Positions 1 to 9,134 of a stretch of 64,000 bases of DNA are shown here, in pieces. The notes beneath the pieces are model-generated. The model ran no database searches, had not been told where the DNA came from, and saw nothing but the letters and a program-made list of their open reading frames with translations. Each line of letters begins with the position of its first letter. Positions within the stretch are counted from its first letter, which is position 1. Origin of the DNA: Neobacillus sp. PS2-9 (GTDB taxonomy: Bacteria; Bacillota; Bacilli; Bacillales; Cytobacillaceae); NCBI RefSeq assembly GCF_030915525.1, contig NZ_CP133269.1, forward strand, positions 3,755,001-3,819,000, in the 5' to 3' direction. Made by a program: the position numbers and the translations under genes.

Positions 1-1040
1 GGTTGTGACGTAAGATGTCTATTATAAAAGGAAAGCATATATTCATATGGAATACTTGTATTTTGAGTGCTAATGGAGGCCAGGGTTTCCAATGCCTTTT
101 GGAGGTGTTCTTTTCCTTCTCCTTTTGGAAGAAATAGAAAAGGCGTATTTCCTGCTGTCCGTACATTAATACATAAGGAATAAGGAATCTGTTTGTTACA
201 TGCATAATAAGCAATCTCAGTCATTCCACTAATCAATCTCTCGATTTGGCCAGTAATGGAATGGCCATTCGATACGTTTAGCGCAATAGTCCAACCCTTT
301 TCGGAAATTTTTTCAAATACTTTTGTTTGCAGCGTTTGTTTTTTTGCACTAGCTTTCCAATGGATTCGATTAAAGCCATCTGAAGATACATAATCCCTTG
401 TTCCTAATGGACCAAGGCGATCTTCATAAACTGAATAAGGAACCGCGTTTACCCCTTGTAGCACAGACAATTTCTCTAATAGCCCTTTTACTGGAATAGG
501 TTGGGGATAGACCACAGCTTGTTGCTTTAAAAACGATTTCGATTCCAAAATGATTTCACCGAATCCTAAAAGACTTGGCACATGAAATTCAAGCTTACGA
601 ATTCTGGCAATTCCCCTTCTACTAGCTTCGAAAGGAATGACTACCTGTTTTGTTTGTTTGCTAAAAATAGAAAACGGGATTGAAATATCATATATGGAAG
701 AATTTGATTCCACTTTTTCACCCTCTGGAACCACAAAATGATCAAAGTAGACTCTTAGGTCACCCTTTAAGATGGGGAATCCCTCATTCCTAAAAATGAA
801 TGACCATTGTCCATTATCCTCGACAAAAAAGTGGTTTTTTTCATAAATATTATCTAAATAAAGCTTTTCACCTGCTTTTTTTAAATAATAATTATTAGCG
901 ACCACAATGACTAGAAAAAATATAGCTAAGAAAAGGACTAATTTTGACTCCATATATAAGCTGACAAAGATAAGTAATATGGCAAAAGTACTAATACCCG
1001 GAATCTTTCGGTCTTCTACCGAATCTTTACTCCAAGTCAT
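1..1040 (-). CDS. DUF58 domain protein, C-terminus cut by window edge
   Basis: The frame opens with ATG at 1040 and runs leftwards off the window, so about 346 residues are visible and the C-terminus is missing. A hydrophobic region within residues 12-50 should form one or two membrane segments. A beta-rich part follows, then the DUF58 signature near residues 212-235 (GTRDY followed by RIHWKASAKK). DUF58 proteins carry a vWA-like fold and are normally encoded beside MoxR ATPases, as here: the start codon overlaps the moxR stop in an ATGA, which implies translational coupling. The role of MoxR/DUF58 pairs in Bacillus (cell-envelope or chaperone-like) is not settled. Confidence 0.87.
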   Translation of the reverse strand, partial: MTWSKDSVEDRKIPGISTFAILLIFVSLYMESKLVLFLAIFFLVIVVANNYYLKKAGEKLYLDNIYEKNHFFVEDNGQWSFIFRNEGFPILKGDLRVYFDHFVVPEGEKVESNSSIYDISIPFSIFSKQTKQVVIPFEASRRGIARIRKLEFHVPSLLGFGEIILESKSFLKQQAVVYPQPIPVKGLLEKLSVLQGVNAVPYSVYEDRLGPLGTRDYVSSDGFNRIHWKASAKKQTLQTKVFEKISEKGWTIALNVSNGHSITGQIERLISGMTEIAYYACNKQIPYSLCINVRTAGNTPFLFLPKGEGKEHLQKALETLASISTQNTSIPYEYMLSFYNRHLTSQ

Positions 1041-1987
1041 TCATTTGCCCCCACTTCTACTGGTACAGGTACTGAGCGTATGATTTCTTCAATAATAGAT
1101 TCAGGAGTTTTAGTTAAGGAGCTCTCAATTGATAAAAAGATTCTATGTCCTAGAACAAACGGAGCTACTGTTTTTACATCATCTGGGGTAACATATGTAC
1201 GGCCATTCAAAAATGCTTTTCCTTGCGATGCTTTCATTAAGGCCAACGTTCCTCTTGGGCTCACACCTAATTCAATACTGTTATGCTCCCGCGTTCTCCT
1301 TACTACAGTCAGCAGGTAATCCTCCATCTCATCTGAAATGTAAATGTTGTTGATGGCGCCCTTTAATTGTTCTATTTCTTGGGTAGTAAAGACTTGGCTA
1401 ATCGTGCTCATTTTTTTATCCCCGCGATGAATTTGCATGATTCTCTTTTCATCCTCATACATCGGATAATCCACATTAATTTTAATAAAAAATCGATCCA
1501 TCTGAGCAACAGGCAATGAAAAGGTCCCTTGCTGTGATTCAACAGGATTCTGTGTGGCAATTACCATGAAGGGTTCCATTAATCTAACCGTTTCTCCATC
1601 AATTGTTACCTGCCTTTCTTCCATTACTTCTAATAAACTGGACTGTGTTCTTGGTGTGGCCCTGTTAATTTCATCAGCTAAAACGATGTTGGCCATTATT
1701 GGTCCTGGACGTAATTCAAATTCCTGCAGCTTTGGATTAAAAAACTGGATCCCCGTAACATCACTTGGAAGGACATCTGGGGTAAATTGAATGCGCGAAA
1801 ATTCCCCTCCAATTGCAGTTGCAAAGCTTTTTGCGAGCATGGTTTTCCCTGTTCCTGGAACACTTTCAAGTAATATATGTCCATTAAATAATAAAGAAAT
1901 TGCCATTAATTCTACTTCTGTATCCTTTCCGACAATCACTTTACTAATTTCCCTTTTTAATTCCGTGATTTTTTCTGTAAGAACCAC
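1037..1987 (-). CDS. MoxR family AAA+ ATPase
   Basis: A 316-residue AAA+ ATPase of the MoxR family. Walker A (PGTGKT) is near residues 44-49 and the Walker B block (IVLADEINRA) near 101-110, followed by the sensor region (VIATQNPVE) and the C-terminal lid. MoxR ATPases are thought to act as chaperone-like remodelers, often with vWA or DUF58 partners, and the next gene downstream is a DUF58 protein with a 4-base overlap. The start is a GTG at 1987, chosen because AAGGGG lies 8 bases upstream; the nearby ATG is in another frame. The family is clear, the client is unknown. Confidence 0.92.
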   Translation of the reverse strand: MVLTEKITELKREISKVIVGKDTEVELMAISLLFNGHILLESVPGTGKTMLAKSFATAIGGEFSRIQFTPDVLPSDVTGIQFFNPKLQEFELRPGPIMANIVLADEINRATPRTQSSLLEVMEERQVTIDGETVRLMEPFMVIATQNPVESQQGTFSLPVAQMDRFFIKINVDYPMYEDEKRIMQIHRGDKKMSTISQVFTTQEIEQLKGAINNIYISDEMEDYLLTVVRRTREHNSIELGVSPRGTLALMKASQGKAFLNGRTYVTPDDVKTVAPFVLGHRIFLSIESSLTKTPESIIEEIIRSVPVPVEVGANE

Positions 1988-2068
1988 TCTCTCATCCCCT
2001 TAGACGTAAATTAATTTTATAGTCTTTTATATTTTATCAAATTTTTCAATTTTTCCAAATATAAACAA

Positions 2069-2093
2069 AAAACCGCTCTAATAAAGCGGTTTT
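2069..2093 (-). terminator. Rho-independent terminator after the 64-aa gene
   Basis: AAAACCGCT and AGCGGTTTT form a stem. On the minus strand it is followed by a T-rich tract, so it ends transcription of the small gene at 2102-2296. Confidence 0.75.
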
Positions 2094-2101
2094 GTCTACT
2101 A

Positions 2102-2296
2102 TTAACTTCTTGGTTCTTTAAGGTACTGGTATAGGACATCTCCCCCTCGCTGACCAATTCCACGGAAATGTTTGAAATCTTTTCTTTTTACAAGAACCTG
2201 GCGAAATTCCATAAAATCCTCGTTCTTCACGTAATACTCTGATAGTTCACCTGTCATAAGCCTATTTAGAATATCGGTTACATACTCTTCGTTCAT
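2102..2296 (-). CDS. 64-aa conserved-type hypothetical protein
   Basis: A small charged protein of 64 residues with no signal peptide or membrane segment; mostly alpha-helical by composition, with a basic central part (VLVKRKDFKHFRG). The start is supported by AAAGGTGGTG just upstream on the minus strand. It has its own terminator at 2069-2093, so it is probably monocistronic. I do not recognise the family. Codon use and the ribosome site make it a credible gene. Confidence 0.7.
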   Translation of the reverse strand: MNEEYVTDILNRLMTGELSEYYVKNEDFMEFRQVLVKRKDFKHFRGIGQRGGDVLYQYLKEPRS

Positions 2297-2543
2297 TTCA
2301 TTGCACCACCTTTTCTATAATTATTTTATCGTATATTCATTTCTTAAAGTCAAATATCGCTTTCTACTATTCTACTTATGGTAGCGTTTTCTATTCTTTT
2401 TACTACTTTCTTCACATATACCTGAAATATTCAGTAATAATTAACCAAATTGTCAAATAAAAGGCTTTACGAATGCCGAAAAGTAGTGCAAACTGTTATT
2501 TAACTGGTTTTATTATAGTTTTGTAGTAAAGGAGAGAGACTAA

Positions 2544-2732
2544 ATGAAAAAAGCAGAAGTTGGGAATATCATAGAATTCCGTGGTGGTTTGCAAGGGATT
2601 GTTGAAAAGGTAAATGAAAATTCTGTAATAGTCGACCTAACATATATGGATAATTATCGTGATTTGGAATTAGATCAACGAACAGTTGTCAACCATAAAA
2701 ACTATAAGGTAGTAAAAGAAAGCGCTTATTAA
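2544..2732 (+). CDS. ykvS: YkvS family small protein (DUF2187)
   Basis: A 62-residue protein matching the YkvS/DUF2187 family. The pattern GNIIEF...GLQGIVEKV near residues 7-23, then VIVDLTYM and a C-terminal TVVNHKNYKVV, resembles a small SH3/KOW-like beta barrel. Function is unknown. GGAGAGAG at 2532-2539 is a good ribosome site and a terminator follows at 2751. YkvI and clpE lie nearby here, as in the B. subtilis ykv region. Confidence 0.85.
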   Translation: MKKAEVGNIIEFRGGLQGIVEKVNENSVIVDLTYMDNYRDLELDQRTVVNHKNYKVVKESAY

Positions 2733-2750
2733 TGGAAAAAATTCGTAAGA

Positions 2751-2778
2751 AAAGGCAGTTTATCCTGCCTTTTCTTTT
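2751..2778 (+). terminator. Terminator of ykvS
   Basis: AAAGGCAG and CTGCCTTT form an 8-bp stem followed by TTCTTTTTT. Confidence 0.8.
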
Positions 2779-2800
2779 TTATTGCTCTGTTTAATTTATC

Positions 2801-2929
2801 TGTTGATTTCCACTCCAGGCACGAGCGGTTCGCGGGCGTGCCGGGGAGCCTCCTCGTCGCTCACTCCTGCGGGGTCTCCCCTGCCCGGTACTCCCGCAGG
2901 AGTCTTCGCACCTTCCGCTCCAATCAACA
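2801..2929. repeat. GC-rich interspersed repeat, copy 1
   Basis: A 129-bp intergenic block that is much more GC-rich than its surroundings and is bounded by TGTTGATT and AATCAACA (8-bp inverted ends). Inside is a perfect 10-bp stem, CTCCTGCGGG with CCCGCAGGAG (about 2863-2902). A second copy, clearly homologous but diverged, lies at 46393-46522. From memory, similar elements occur many times in Bacillaceae genomes; their function is not established. There is no open frame of note. Confidence 0.88.
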
Positions 2930-2978
2930 AGTGTGTCAAATCAACATAAGGCTTTAATATAGCATTTTCATTAATCCC

Positions 2979-3101
2979 TTATTCTTTTCCCTTCCCTGTT
3001 TCATTGGCAAGGTCTTTTAATGACTTTACTTTCCCATGGGGGTTTTGATCCTGTTTTCTAACTGTCCATTCCCTCTCTTGCTCACTTTTTGACTTACTCA
3101 T
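2979..3101 (-). CDS. 40-aa hydrophilic small protein
   Basis: Reading the minus strand from ATG at 3101 gives a 40-residue protein ending in TAA at 2979. GAAAGGAGTGATAGGG lies immediately upstream, an excellent ribosome site. The product is very polar (starts MSKSKSEQEREWTV, contains QDQNPHGKVKSL) with no hydrophobic stretch. This composition is like that of short spore-associated proteins, but I cannot assign a family. It was too short to be reported by a simple ORF scan. Confidence 0.6.
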   Translation of the reverse strand: MSKSKSEQEREWTVRKQDQNPHGKVKSLKDLANETGKGKE

Positions 3102-3244
3102 CCCTATCACTCCTTTCTAGGTTATTTTTTTCTTATTTTTCTTTTCTTATCAGTCATTTTTGTGAATTCATTCATGTAAACATTTCCTTTGAAAATCATT
3201 TTTGCTACAATAACCTTTATTGACTCTTAAAGGAGATGCCACTA

Positions 3245-3856
3245 ATGAAAAAACACAACCTAGACATACGGCTTATTGTCGGGTTACTTGTTGCCCATAT
3301 CCTCATCAACTTTTCATTTCATGATAAAGCTATATTTTGGTATATATTTTCTGGCTCTTTACTGGTGTTAATTGCCTATGCTACCCTCCAAGGTGATGTA
3401 GACGATGAAGTTCCGTTTATCAAGTATTTCTTTCTTGGTGTAGTAAGTGGATTTGTACTCTATTTGGTTTTTTGGCTGGGCATTCAAGCAATGGCGTTGC
3501 TTCACATTCCATTTGAAAATAGCCTAAAAAAATTGTACAAGTTGTATGCACCTTCGTTATTTTGGCAGTACATTGCTTTACTATTAGTTGCTGCACCTGG
3601 AGAAGAGCTTTTCTGGCGTGGATTTATTCAGAAAAATTTAATGAAATATTTTCGTCCATTGGTAAGTATTGTAATAGCTGCATTGCTTTATGCTTCTGTA
3701 CACATCTATTCTGGTTCTTTTTTGTTAGTTTTAGCTGCTTTTCTATCAGGTCTTACCTGGGGATTCCTCTATTACTGGAAAAAAAGCATGCCGCTTATCA
3801 TTGTTTCACATCTTGTCTTTGACATCATGATTTTTATTATTTTACCGCTTAAATAG
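3245..3856 (+). CDS. CPBP family intramembrane metalloprotease
   Basis: A membrane protein of 203 residues with six or seven hydrophobic segments. It has the CPBP (Abi) motifs: EELFWRGF near residue 120, a histidine in YASVHIYSG, and SHLVFD near the C-terminus. The Glu-Glu, Arg and His residues form the presumed zinc site of these glutamic/metallo CAAX-type proteases. The upstream ATG at 3236 abuts the AAAGGAG ribosome site with no spacing, so the ATG at 3245 is the better start. Substrate unknown; relatives include B. subtilis YdiL. Confidence 0.88.
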   Translation: MKKHNLDIRLIVGLLVAHILINFSFHDKAIFWYIFSGSLLVLIAYATLQGDVDDEVPFIKYFFLGVVSGFVLYLVFWLGIQAMALLHIPFENSLKKLYKLYAPSLFWQYIALLLVAAPGEELFWRGFIQKNLMKYFRPLVSIVIAALLYASVHIYSGSFLLVLAAFLSGLTWGFLYYWKKSMPLIIVSHLVFDIMIFIILPLK

Positions 3857-3871
3857 TTAATTACAGAAAGT

Positions 3872-3905
3872 AGAGGCTGACTCTGAAGTCAGCCTCTTTA
3901 ATTTT
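3872..3905. terminator. Bidirectional terminator between CPBP gene and ykvI
   Basis: AGAGGCTGACT and AGTCAGCCTCT form an 11-bp stem between the convergent genes, followed by a T-rich run on the plus strand. Confidence 0.85.
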
Positions 3906-4947
3906 TTTCAGCTGGTTTAAAAGGTTTCATCCAAAGTAAAACAAAAAAGGTCATACAAATATACCCGAATAAAGGATATAAATATGATAACAGAGTTCCA
4001 TAATTCACAAGGCTGATAAGATAGGAAACGATAAAAATAGACGAAACCGATACCATTGTTGGGATGGCCATATATTGTTTCAGCTGTCGATCAAGGCCGA
4101 AAACATTCCCAATGACAGAAGTGAAGATCTCGCCGTAAATGACAAGGACAAAAACGCCATGGAGAAAGGGTGCTAAATTCTTCATAATAATGGCCATTGG
4201 AATTTCATATAGTTCAAGATCTGGAAGCATAATCAATGTTGAATGACTAGCAATTAAGATAAGAGTTAAGGCCATTCCCCCAAGAATTCCCCCCCATTTA
4301 ATTGTCCAATCATCTTTTATTTCTGACGCAATCGGTACTAGAACTGCCTGAGCTAAGCCAAGATTCAAGGCTGTATACGAAAACGGTGCCACGACACTTT
4401 TCCACCCATCTTCTGCATGGGGTATATATAATAATTGATTTAAAAAATTAGGCATTTGAATGGAATAAGACATCAATATGAGACTAAAACAAATCATCAG
4501 TGGAACCACAAAACTATTCACTGCAAAAAGCCCCTTTGTTCCAATTAACATAACAATAATGGATAATGTAATCGTCAGAAACACACCCAGGTTTTTAGCA
4601 AGACCTAGCTGCTCTTCAAAAACAGCCCCTGCACCTGCAAGCATTACTGCGCTTACCCCTAGAAGCATAAAAAGCATAAATATGTTAATAACCCTACCCG
4701 GCCATTTGCCAAACAAGTACTCATTTAACTCTTGATATGATTTTGCGTTTATTTGTGCAGCTATTCTCATTAACTTAGACCCTAATGCAATAAAGAGATA
4801 CCCGCTCATTAATATACTAATAAAGCCAAAGAATCCAAACCGTGAAAAAAACTCAACGATTTCCTTTCCTGTGGCGAACCCTGCTCCAATCACTGTTCCA
4901 ACATAGACTGCCGCAATTTGAAAGGCTGCTGGCCAATTTTTCCTCAC
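3898..4947 (-). CDS. ykvI: YkvI family membrane protein (APC-type transporter)
   Basis: A 349-residue integral membrane protein with about ten hydrophobic segments. The N-terminus (FQIAAVYVGTVIGAGFATG, residues 9-27) has the glycine-rich unwound first helix typical of the APC/LeuT-fold transporters, and the overall pattern matches B. subtilis YkvI. Substrate is unknown. The start is GTG at 4947, preceded by AAGGGGGAGA; no in-frame ATG is nearby. It diverges from clpE. Confidence 0.85.
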   Translation of the reverse strand: MRKNWPAAFQIAAVYVGTVIGAGFATGKEIVEFFSRFGFFGFISILMSGYLFIALGSKLMRIAAQINAKSYQELNEYLFGKWPGRVINIFMLFMLLGVSAVMLAGAGAVFEEQLGLAKNLGVFLTITLSIIVMLIGTKGLFAVNSFVVPLMICFSLILMSYSIQMPNFLNQLLYIPHAEDGWKSVVAPFSYTALNLGLAQAVLVPIASEIKDDWTIKWGGILGGMALTLILIASHSTLIMLPDLELYEIPMAIIMKNLAPFLHGVFVLVIYGEIFTSVIGNVFGLDRQLKQYMAIPTMVSVSSIFIVSYLISLVNYGTLLSYLYPLFGYICMTFFVLLWMKPFKPAEKN

Positions 4948-5040
4948 ATCATCTCCCCCTTATCATCAATATATGAGTTAAGGGACAAACAAAGACGAGC
5001 TTTTTTCTGTAATTGGCAACCATTTCTATAAACAAATCAC

Positions 5041-5069
5041 TTGAAAGTCAAAAAAGGTCAGAGTATACT
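5041..5069 (+). promoter_or_regulatory. Sigma-A promoter of clpE
   Basis: TTGAAA (5041-5046), a 17-base spacer and TATACT (5064-5069). A CtsR box lies in the spacer. Confidence 0.8.
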
Positions 5070-5102
5070 ATGCTCATAAAGTCAAAGATAGTCAAAGTCA
5101 AA
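5046..5102 (+). promoter_or_regulatory. Two CtsR operators before clpE
   Basis: The CtsR heptad repeat (A/G)GTCAAA-NAN-(A/G)GTCAAA is present perfectly at 5080-5096 (AGTCAAA GAT AGTCAAA) and with one mismatch at 5046-5062 (AGTCAAA AAA GGTCAGA). A third AGTCAAA half-site follows at 5096-5102. The first box covers the promoter spacer and the second the early transcribed region, as expected for repression of class III heat-shock genes. Confidence 0.88.
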
Positions 5103-5149
5103 CGATGATGTTAAACAACTTATATATATTTTTAGGAGGTTATTTGCTT

Positions 5150-7300
5150 ATGCTTTGTCAAAAATGTAATGTAAACCATGCAAATGTACAGTTAAATATG
5201 AATATCAATGGCCAACGTAAGGAAATAAAACTCTGTCAGGAATGCTATTTGAAGGAAAAGCAAACCTTGGGTTCTAGTTTTGGATCACATATGAACTCGT
5301 TCCCTAGCTTTCCTTTTGAAAATCTGTTTATGAGTAATCACGTACCACAGGATTCTCAAATCAATGAACCATTTACAGCTCAACAAAAAGCTTCACATGG
5401 TGGATTTATCGATCAATTCGGCCGTAATCTAAGCAACATGGCGAAAGCAGGTCTTATAGACCCAGTTATCGGTCGAGAAGATGAAGTGAAACGTGTCATT
5501 GAAATTCTCAACAGAAGAAACAAAAACAACCCCGTATTAATCGGTGAACCTGGTGTAGGTAAGACAGCTATTGCTGAAGGTCTTGCCCTTCAGATTGCAG
5601 AAGGAGCTGTACCAGGAAAACTAAAGAATAAAGAGGTCTATCTTTTAGATGTTGCCTCCCTTGTTTCCAATACTGGAATTCGTGGGCAGTTTGAAGAACG
5701 AATGAAAAAATTGATCACTGAATTACAAGAACGTAATAATATTATTCTTTTTATCGATGAAATTCATTTGCTTGTCGGTGCAGTTTCTGCAGAAGGATCA
5801 ATGGATGCAGGAAATATTTTGAAACCTGCATTAGCACGTGGGGAATTACAAGTAGTGGGTGCAACAACCCTCAAAGAGTATCGCCAGATTGAAAAGGATT
5901 CAGCCCTAGAACGCCGCTTCCAGCCGGTTCATGTTCTTGAACCAACAGCAGAGGCTGCTGTCGAAATTTTAAAAGGAATTCAAAAGAAGTACGAGGATTA
6001 TCATGAAGTGGTATATTCTGATGAAGCCATCCATGCATGTGTCCAATTGTCACAGCGCTATATCCAAGATCGCTTCCTACCAGATAAGGCCATCGATTTA
6101 CTTGATGAAGCTGGTTCAAAATTAAATTTAAACTCTGATTATAAAAGTACTGAACAAATTGAGTCCCGCTTAAAAGAGATTGCAGCTGCCAAGGAAGAAG
6201 CCCTTAAAAAGGAACTATATGAAGCTGCAGCTAAACTCCGTGATGAAGAGTCACAGCTTGAGAAATCATTAAATACAGATACAAGCTCTGAAAGACCGGT
6301 TGTTCAGGTTTCACATATTCAAGAAATTATTGAACAAAAAACAGGGATTCCAGTTGGAAAACTGCAACAAGAAGAACAGTGTAAGATGAAGGATTTAGAA
6401 GCAAATTTAAATCATAAAGTCATTGGGCAGGAAAAGGCTGTAAAAAAAGTAGCAAAAGCGATTAGACGCAGTCGTGCTGGCTTAAAGTCAAAAAATCGGC
6501 CAATTGGCTCCTTCCTCTTTGTTGGTCCTACTGGTGTCGGAAAAACAGAACTTTCAAAAACACTTGCTGAAGAACTATTCGGTACAAAAGATGCCATGAT
6601 TCGTCTAGATATGAGCGAATATATGGAGAAACACAGCGTTTCAAAATTAATTGGTTCACCTCCTGGTTATGTTGGTCATGATGAGGCAGGACAGCTTACC
6701 GAAAAAGTACGTAGAAATCCTTATAATATTATTTTGTTAGATGAGATTGAAAAGGCACATCCTGATGTTCAACATATGTTTTTACAGATTCTTGAGGATG
6801 GCCGTCTTACAGATAGCCAAGGAAGAATTGTAAGCTTTAAGGATACTGTCATCATTATGACAAGTAATGCGGGTGTCGGTCATAAATCAATCCACGTTGG
6901 TTTTAGTACAAATGAGGCAGTTGAAGAAGCCACCATTCTTGACTCTTTGGGTAGCTTCTTTAAACCGGAATTCCTAAATCGCTTTGATAATATCATTGAA
7001 TTTAACGCATTAGACAGTGAAAATATCTTATATATCGTTGATTTAATGATAAAAGAATTACAAGAAACATTATCCGAACAAAATATTGAGTTACACATTA
7101 CGTCAGAAGCTAAAGAAAAGTTAGCTGAGCTTGGTTACCACCCTGCTTTCGGTGCACGCCCACTCCGCAGGGTCATTCAGGAACAACTCGAAGATACCAT
7201 TGCTGACTTTATCCTTGAACAGCCAGATGCTAATAAGTTACAAGCCATTTTAGAAGATGGCCAATTAAAAGTCGTTTCTGACATGGTTCTGTTTCAATAA
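5150..7300 (+). CDS. clpE: ATP-dependent Clp protease ATPase subunit ClpE
   Basis: A 716-residue HSP100 unfoldase that feeds ClpP. Residues 3-32 hold the zinc finger (CQKC ... CQEC) that distinguishes ClpE; the Clp N-repeat domain of ClpC is absent. Walker A of the first AAA+ domain (GEPGVGKT) is near residue 132, Walker B (ILFIDEIH) near 199, a UVR-like coiled segment near 340-372, and the second Walker A (GPTGVGKT) near 458. The start at 5150 has TAGGAGGT 9 bases upstream; the in-frame ATG at 5105 adds 15 unlikely residues. Two CtsR operators upstream predict heat-shock control. ClpE is degraded and made transiently in B. subtilis. Confidence 0.97.
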   Translation: MLCQKCNVNHANVQLNMNINGQRKEIKLCQECYLKEKQTLGSSFGSHMNSFPSFPFENLFMSNHVPQDSQINEPFTAQQKASHGGFIDQFGRNLSNMAKAGLIDPVIGREDEVKRVIEILNRRNKNNPVLIGEPGVGKTAIAEGLALQIAEGAVPGKLKNKEVYLLDVASLVSNTGIRGQFEERMKKLITELQERNNIILFIDEIHLLVGAVSAEGSMDAGNILKPALARGELQVVGATTLKEYRQIEKDSALERRFQPVHVLEPTAEAAVEILKGIQKKYEDYHEVVYSDEAIHACVQLSQRYIQDRFLPDKAIDLLDEAGSKLNLNSDYKSTEQIESRLKEIAAAKEEALKKELYEAAAKLRDEESQLEKSLNTDTSSERPVVQVSHIQEIIEQKTGIPVGKLQQEEQCKMKDLEANLNHKVIGQEKAVKKVAKAIRRSRAGLKSKNRPIGSFLFVGPTGVGKTELSKTLAEELFGTKDAMIRLDMSEYMEKHSVSKLIGSPPGYVGHDEAGQLTEKVRRNPYNIILLDEIEKAHPDVQHMFLQILEDGRLTDSQGRIVSFKDTVIIMTSNAGVGHKSIHVGFSTNEAVEEATILDSLGSFFKPEFLNRFDNIIEFNALDSENILYIVDLMIKELQETLSEQNIELHITSEAKEKLAELGYHPAFGARPLRRVIQEQLEDTIADFILEQPDANKLQAILEDGQLKVVSDMVLFQ

Positions 7301-7305
7301 AAAAG

Positions 7306-7336
7306 TGAAAGAGGTTGACTGAGTCAACCTCTTTCA
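7306..7336. terminator. Bidirectional terminator clpE / oligopeptidase
   Basis: TGAAAGAGGTTGACT pairs with AGTCAACCTCTTTCA between two convergent genes. Confidence 0.85.
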
Positions 7337-7344
7337 TTTATTTC

Positions 7345-9039
7345 TTATAGTTTTTTATCCTCAATAGAATTGAGCCAATTCTCAATCTCACCAACTACTG
7401 ATTCTACACAGCCGTTTTCAAATGGAGAAATGAGGTTTGCTGCTTCCACTAACTTGGTAAATGACATACTTCCACCAAGCTTACATAGATTTACATAATC
7501 ATTCCAGGCCTCTTCTTGATTTTCTCTTGAACGTTTCCAAAATTGGAAGGCACAAATTTGTGCAAGCGTGTAATCTATATAATAAAATGGAGAATTGTAT
7601 ATATGGCTTTGACGCTGCCAGAAACAGCCGTTTTCTAAGTATTCATTACCATCGTAATCCTTATGTGGTAAGTATTTTTTCTCAATCTCACGCCACTGAA
7701 GATTACGTTCCTTTGGTGTTGCGGTTGGATTTTCATATATCCAATGCTGGAATTCATCAACAGATACACCATATGGGAGGAATAATAGGGCTTCACTTAA
7801 ATGGGAGAACTTATATTTATCTGTATCTTCCTTGAAGAACAGCTCCATCCAAGGCCATGTAAAGAATTCCATACTCATGGAATGAATTTCACATGCTTCA
7901 TAGGTAGGCCAATAGTACTCTGGAATCTCAAAGTGACGACTAGAATAAACTTGGAAAGCATGCCCAGCTTCATGCGTTAAGACATCAATATCACCTGATG
8001 TGCCATTAAAATTAGAAAAAATAAATGGTGCTTTATTATTTTCAATAAATGTACAGTAACCGCCAGCAGCTTTTCCTTTTTTGGCTACTAGATCCATAAG
8101 GTTATTGTCTTGCATGAAACGGAAGAATGATCCCGTTTCCTCTGAAAGTTCTTCGTACATTTTCTGTCCGTTTTCAATGATCCATTCAGGACTGCCTTTT
8201 GGAACCGCGTTTCCTGTTTTAAAAATAAATCCCTCATCGTAATATTTCAATTGGTCAAGACCAATTCTCTCTTGTTGACGAGCTTTTAGTTTTGTAGCTA
8301 TTGGAACAATAAAATCCTTCACCTGCTGACGAAAATTCGCTACCATTTCTGCATTGTAGTCTGTTCTCATCATTCGATAATAAGCTAACTCTACAAAGTT
8401 ATTGTATCCAAGCTTCTGAGCAATCTCGGTTCTTACTTTTACAAGATCATCGAAAATTCGATCAAGCTCTGCCTGATTCTCTGCTAAGAACCCAAACCTT
8501 GCCTCATTTGCCCGTTTCCTCATATCTCTATCTGTCGACTCAGTAAATGGTTGTAATTGTGTTAAAGTCCTCTCTTCACCTTCAAAATCAATCTTTGCTG
8601 ATGCAATTAGCTTTGTGTATTCTGTTGATAAACGATTTTCCTTTTGAAGTAATGGGACAATTTCTGGCTTAAATGTCTTAAGCTGACCTTCTGCAAGAGC
8701 AAAAAGCTGCTTGCCCCACTTTTCCTCTAATTCACGGCGAAATGTTGATTCTACCAATGCTTGATAATACTTTGTAGCTAGACCTTCAACCTCAGGCTGA
8801 ATTTCATCCATATAGTCTTGTTCTTGCTTATAAAACTCATCGTTTGTATCAATGGAATGACGAATATAGCATAAGTTGAACATGGTTCCAATGTCATTTC
8901 TAAGTGCATTAATTTCATGCATAGCCTCACTCTGTTCCTCAACTGAAGCTGCACTTTTAAAACGCTCCAGTAACGCATCGAATGTAACAGTTACTTCTTC
9001 TAAATTTGGGCGTACATATGTATAGTTTTCAAAGCTCAT
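7345..9039 (-). CDS. M3 family oligoendopeptidase (PepF/oligopeptidase type)
   Basis: A 564-residue cytoplasmic zinc peptidase. The catalytic motif HEAGH is near residue 356 (LTHEAGHAFQV) and the third zinc ligand is probably the Glu in ACEIHSMSMEFF about 25 residues later, as in thimet-type M3 enzymes. No signal peptide. Such enzymes cleave medium-length peptides and may process signalling or Clp-derived peptides. AAGGGGGATGTTTA before ATG 9039 supports the start. It is convergent with clpE and shares its terminator. Confidence 0.92.
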   Translation of the reverse strand: MSFENYTYVRPNLEEVTVTFDALLERFKSAASVEEQSEAMHEINALRNDIGTMFNLCYIRHSIDTNDEFYKQEQDYMDEIQPEVEGLATKYYQALVESTFRRELEEKWGKQLFALAEGQLKTFKPEIVPLLQKENRLSTEYTKLIASAKIDFEGEERTLTQLQPFTESTDRDMRKRANEARFGFLAENQAELDRIFDDLVKVRTEIAQKLGYNNFVELAYYRMMRTDYNAEMVANFRQQVKDFIVPIATKLKARQQERIGLDQLKYYDEGFIFKTGNAVPKGSPEWIIENGQKMYEELSEETGSFFRFMQDNNLMDLVAKKGKAAGGYCTFIENNKAPFIFSNFNGTSGDIDVLTHEAGHAFQVYSSRHFEIPEYYWPTYEACEIHSMSMEFFTWPWMELFFKEDTDKYKFSHLSEALLFLPYGVSVDEFQHWIYENPTATPKERNLQWREIEKKYLPHKDYDGNEYLENGCFWQRQSHIYNSPFYYIDYTLAQICAFQFWKRSRENQEEAWNDYVNLCKLGGSMSFTKLVEAANLISPFENGCVESVVGEIENWLNSIEDKKL

Positions 9040-9112
9040 TAAACATCCCCCTTATCTTGTTTTCTGCATATATTTCTTCGACACTCTACCATCATATTCC
9101 TTTTACAAAAAA

Positions 9113-9134
9113 AATACGACCTTTTGGCCGTATT
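9113..9134 (-). terminator. Terminator of the MarR gene
   Basis: AATACG and CGTATT arms with an inner CC/GG pairing, followed on the minus strand by a run of seven T. It overlaps the stop codon of the gene. Confidence 0.65.

Noticed and set aside
2714..2730. cre-like GAAAGCGCTTATT at the end of ykvS
   Set aside because: Mismatches at three of 14 consensus positions and lies at the 3' end of a gene with no operon after it.
7461..7835. 124-codon frame antisense to the M3 oligopeptidase gene
   Set aside because: It is a shadow of a strongly coding frame, has no ribosome site and no plausible protein features.
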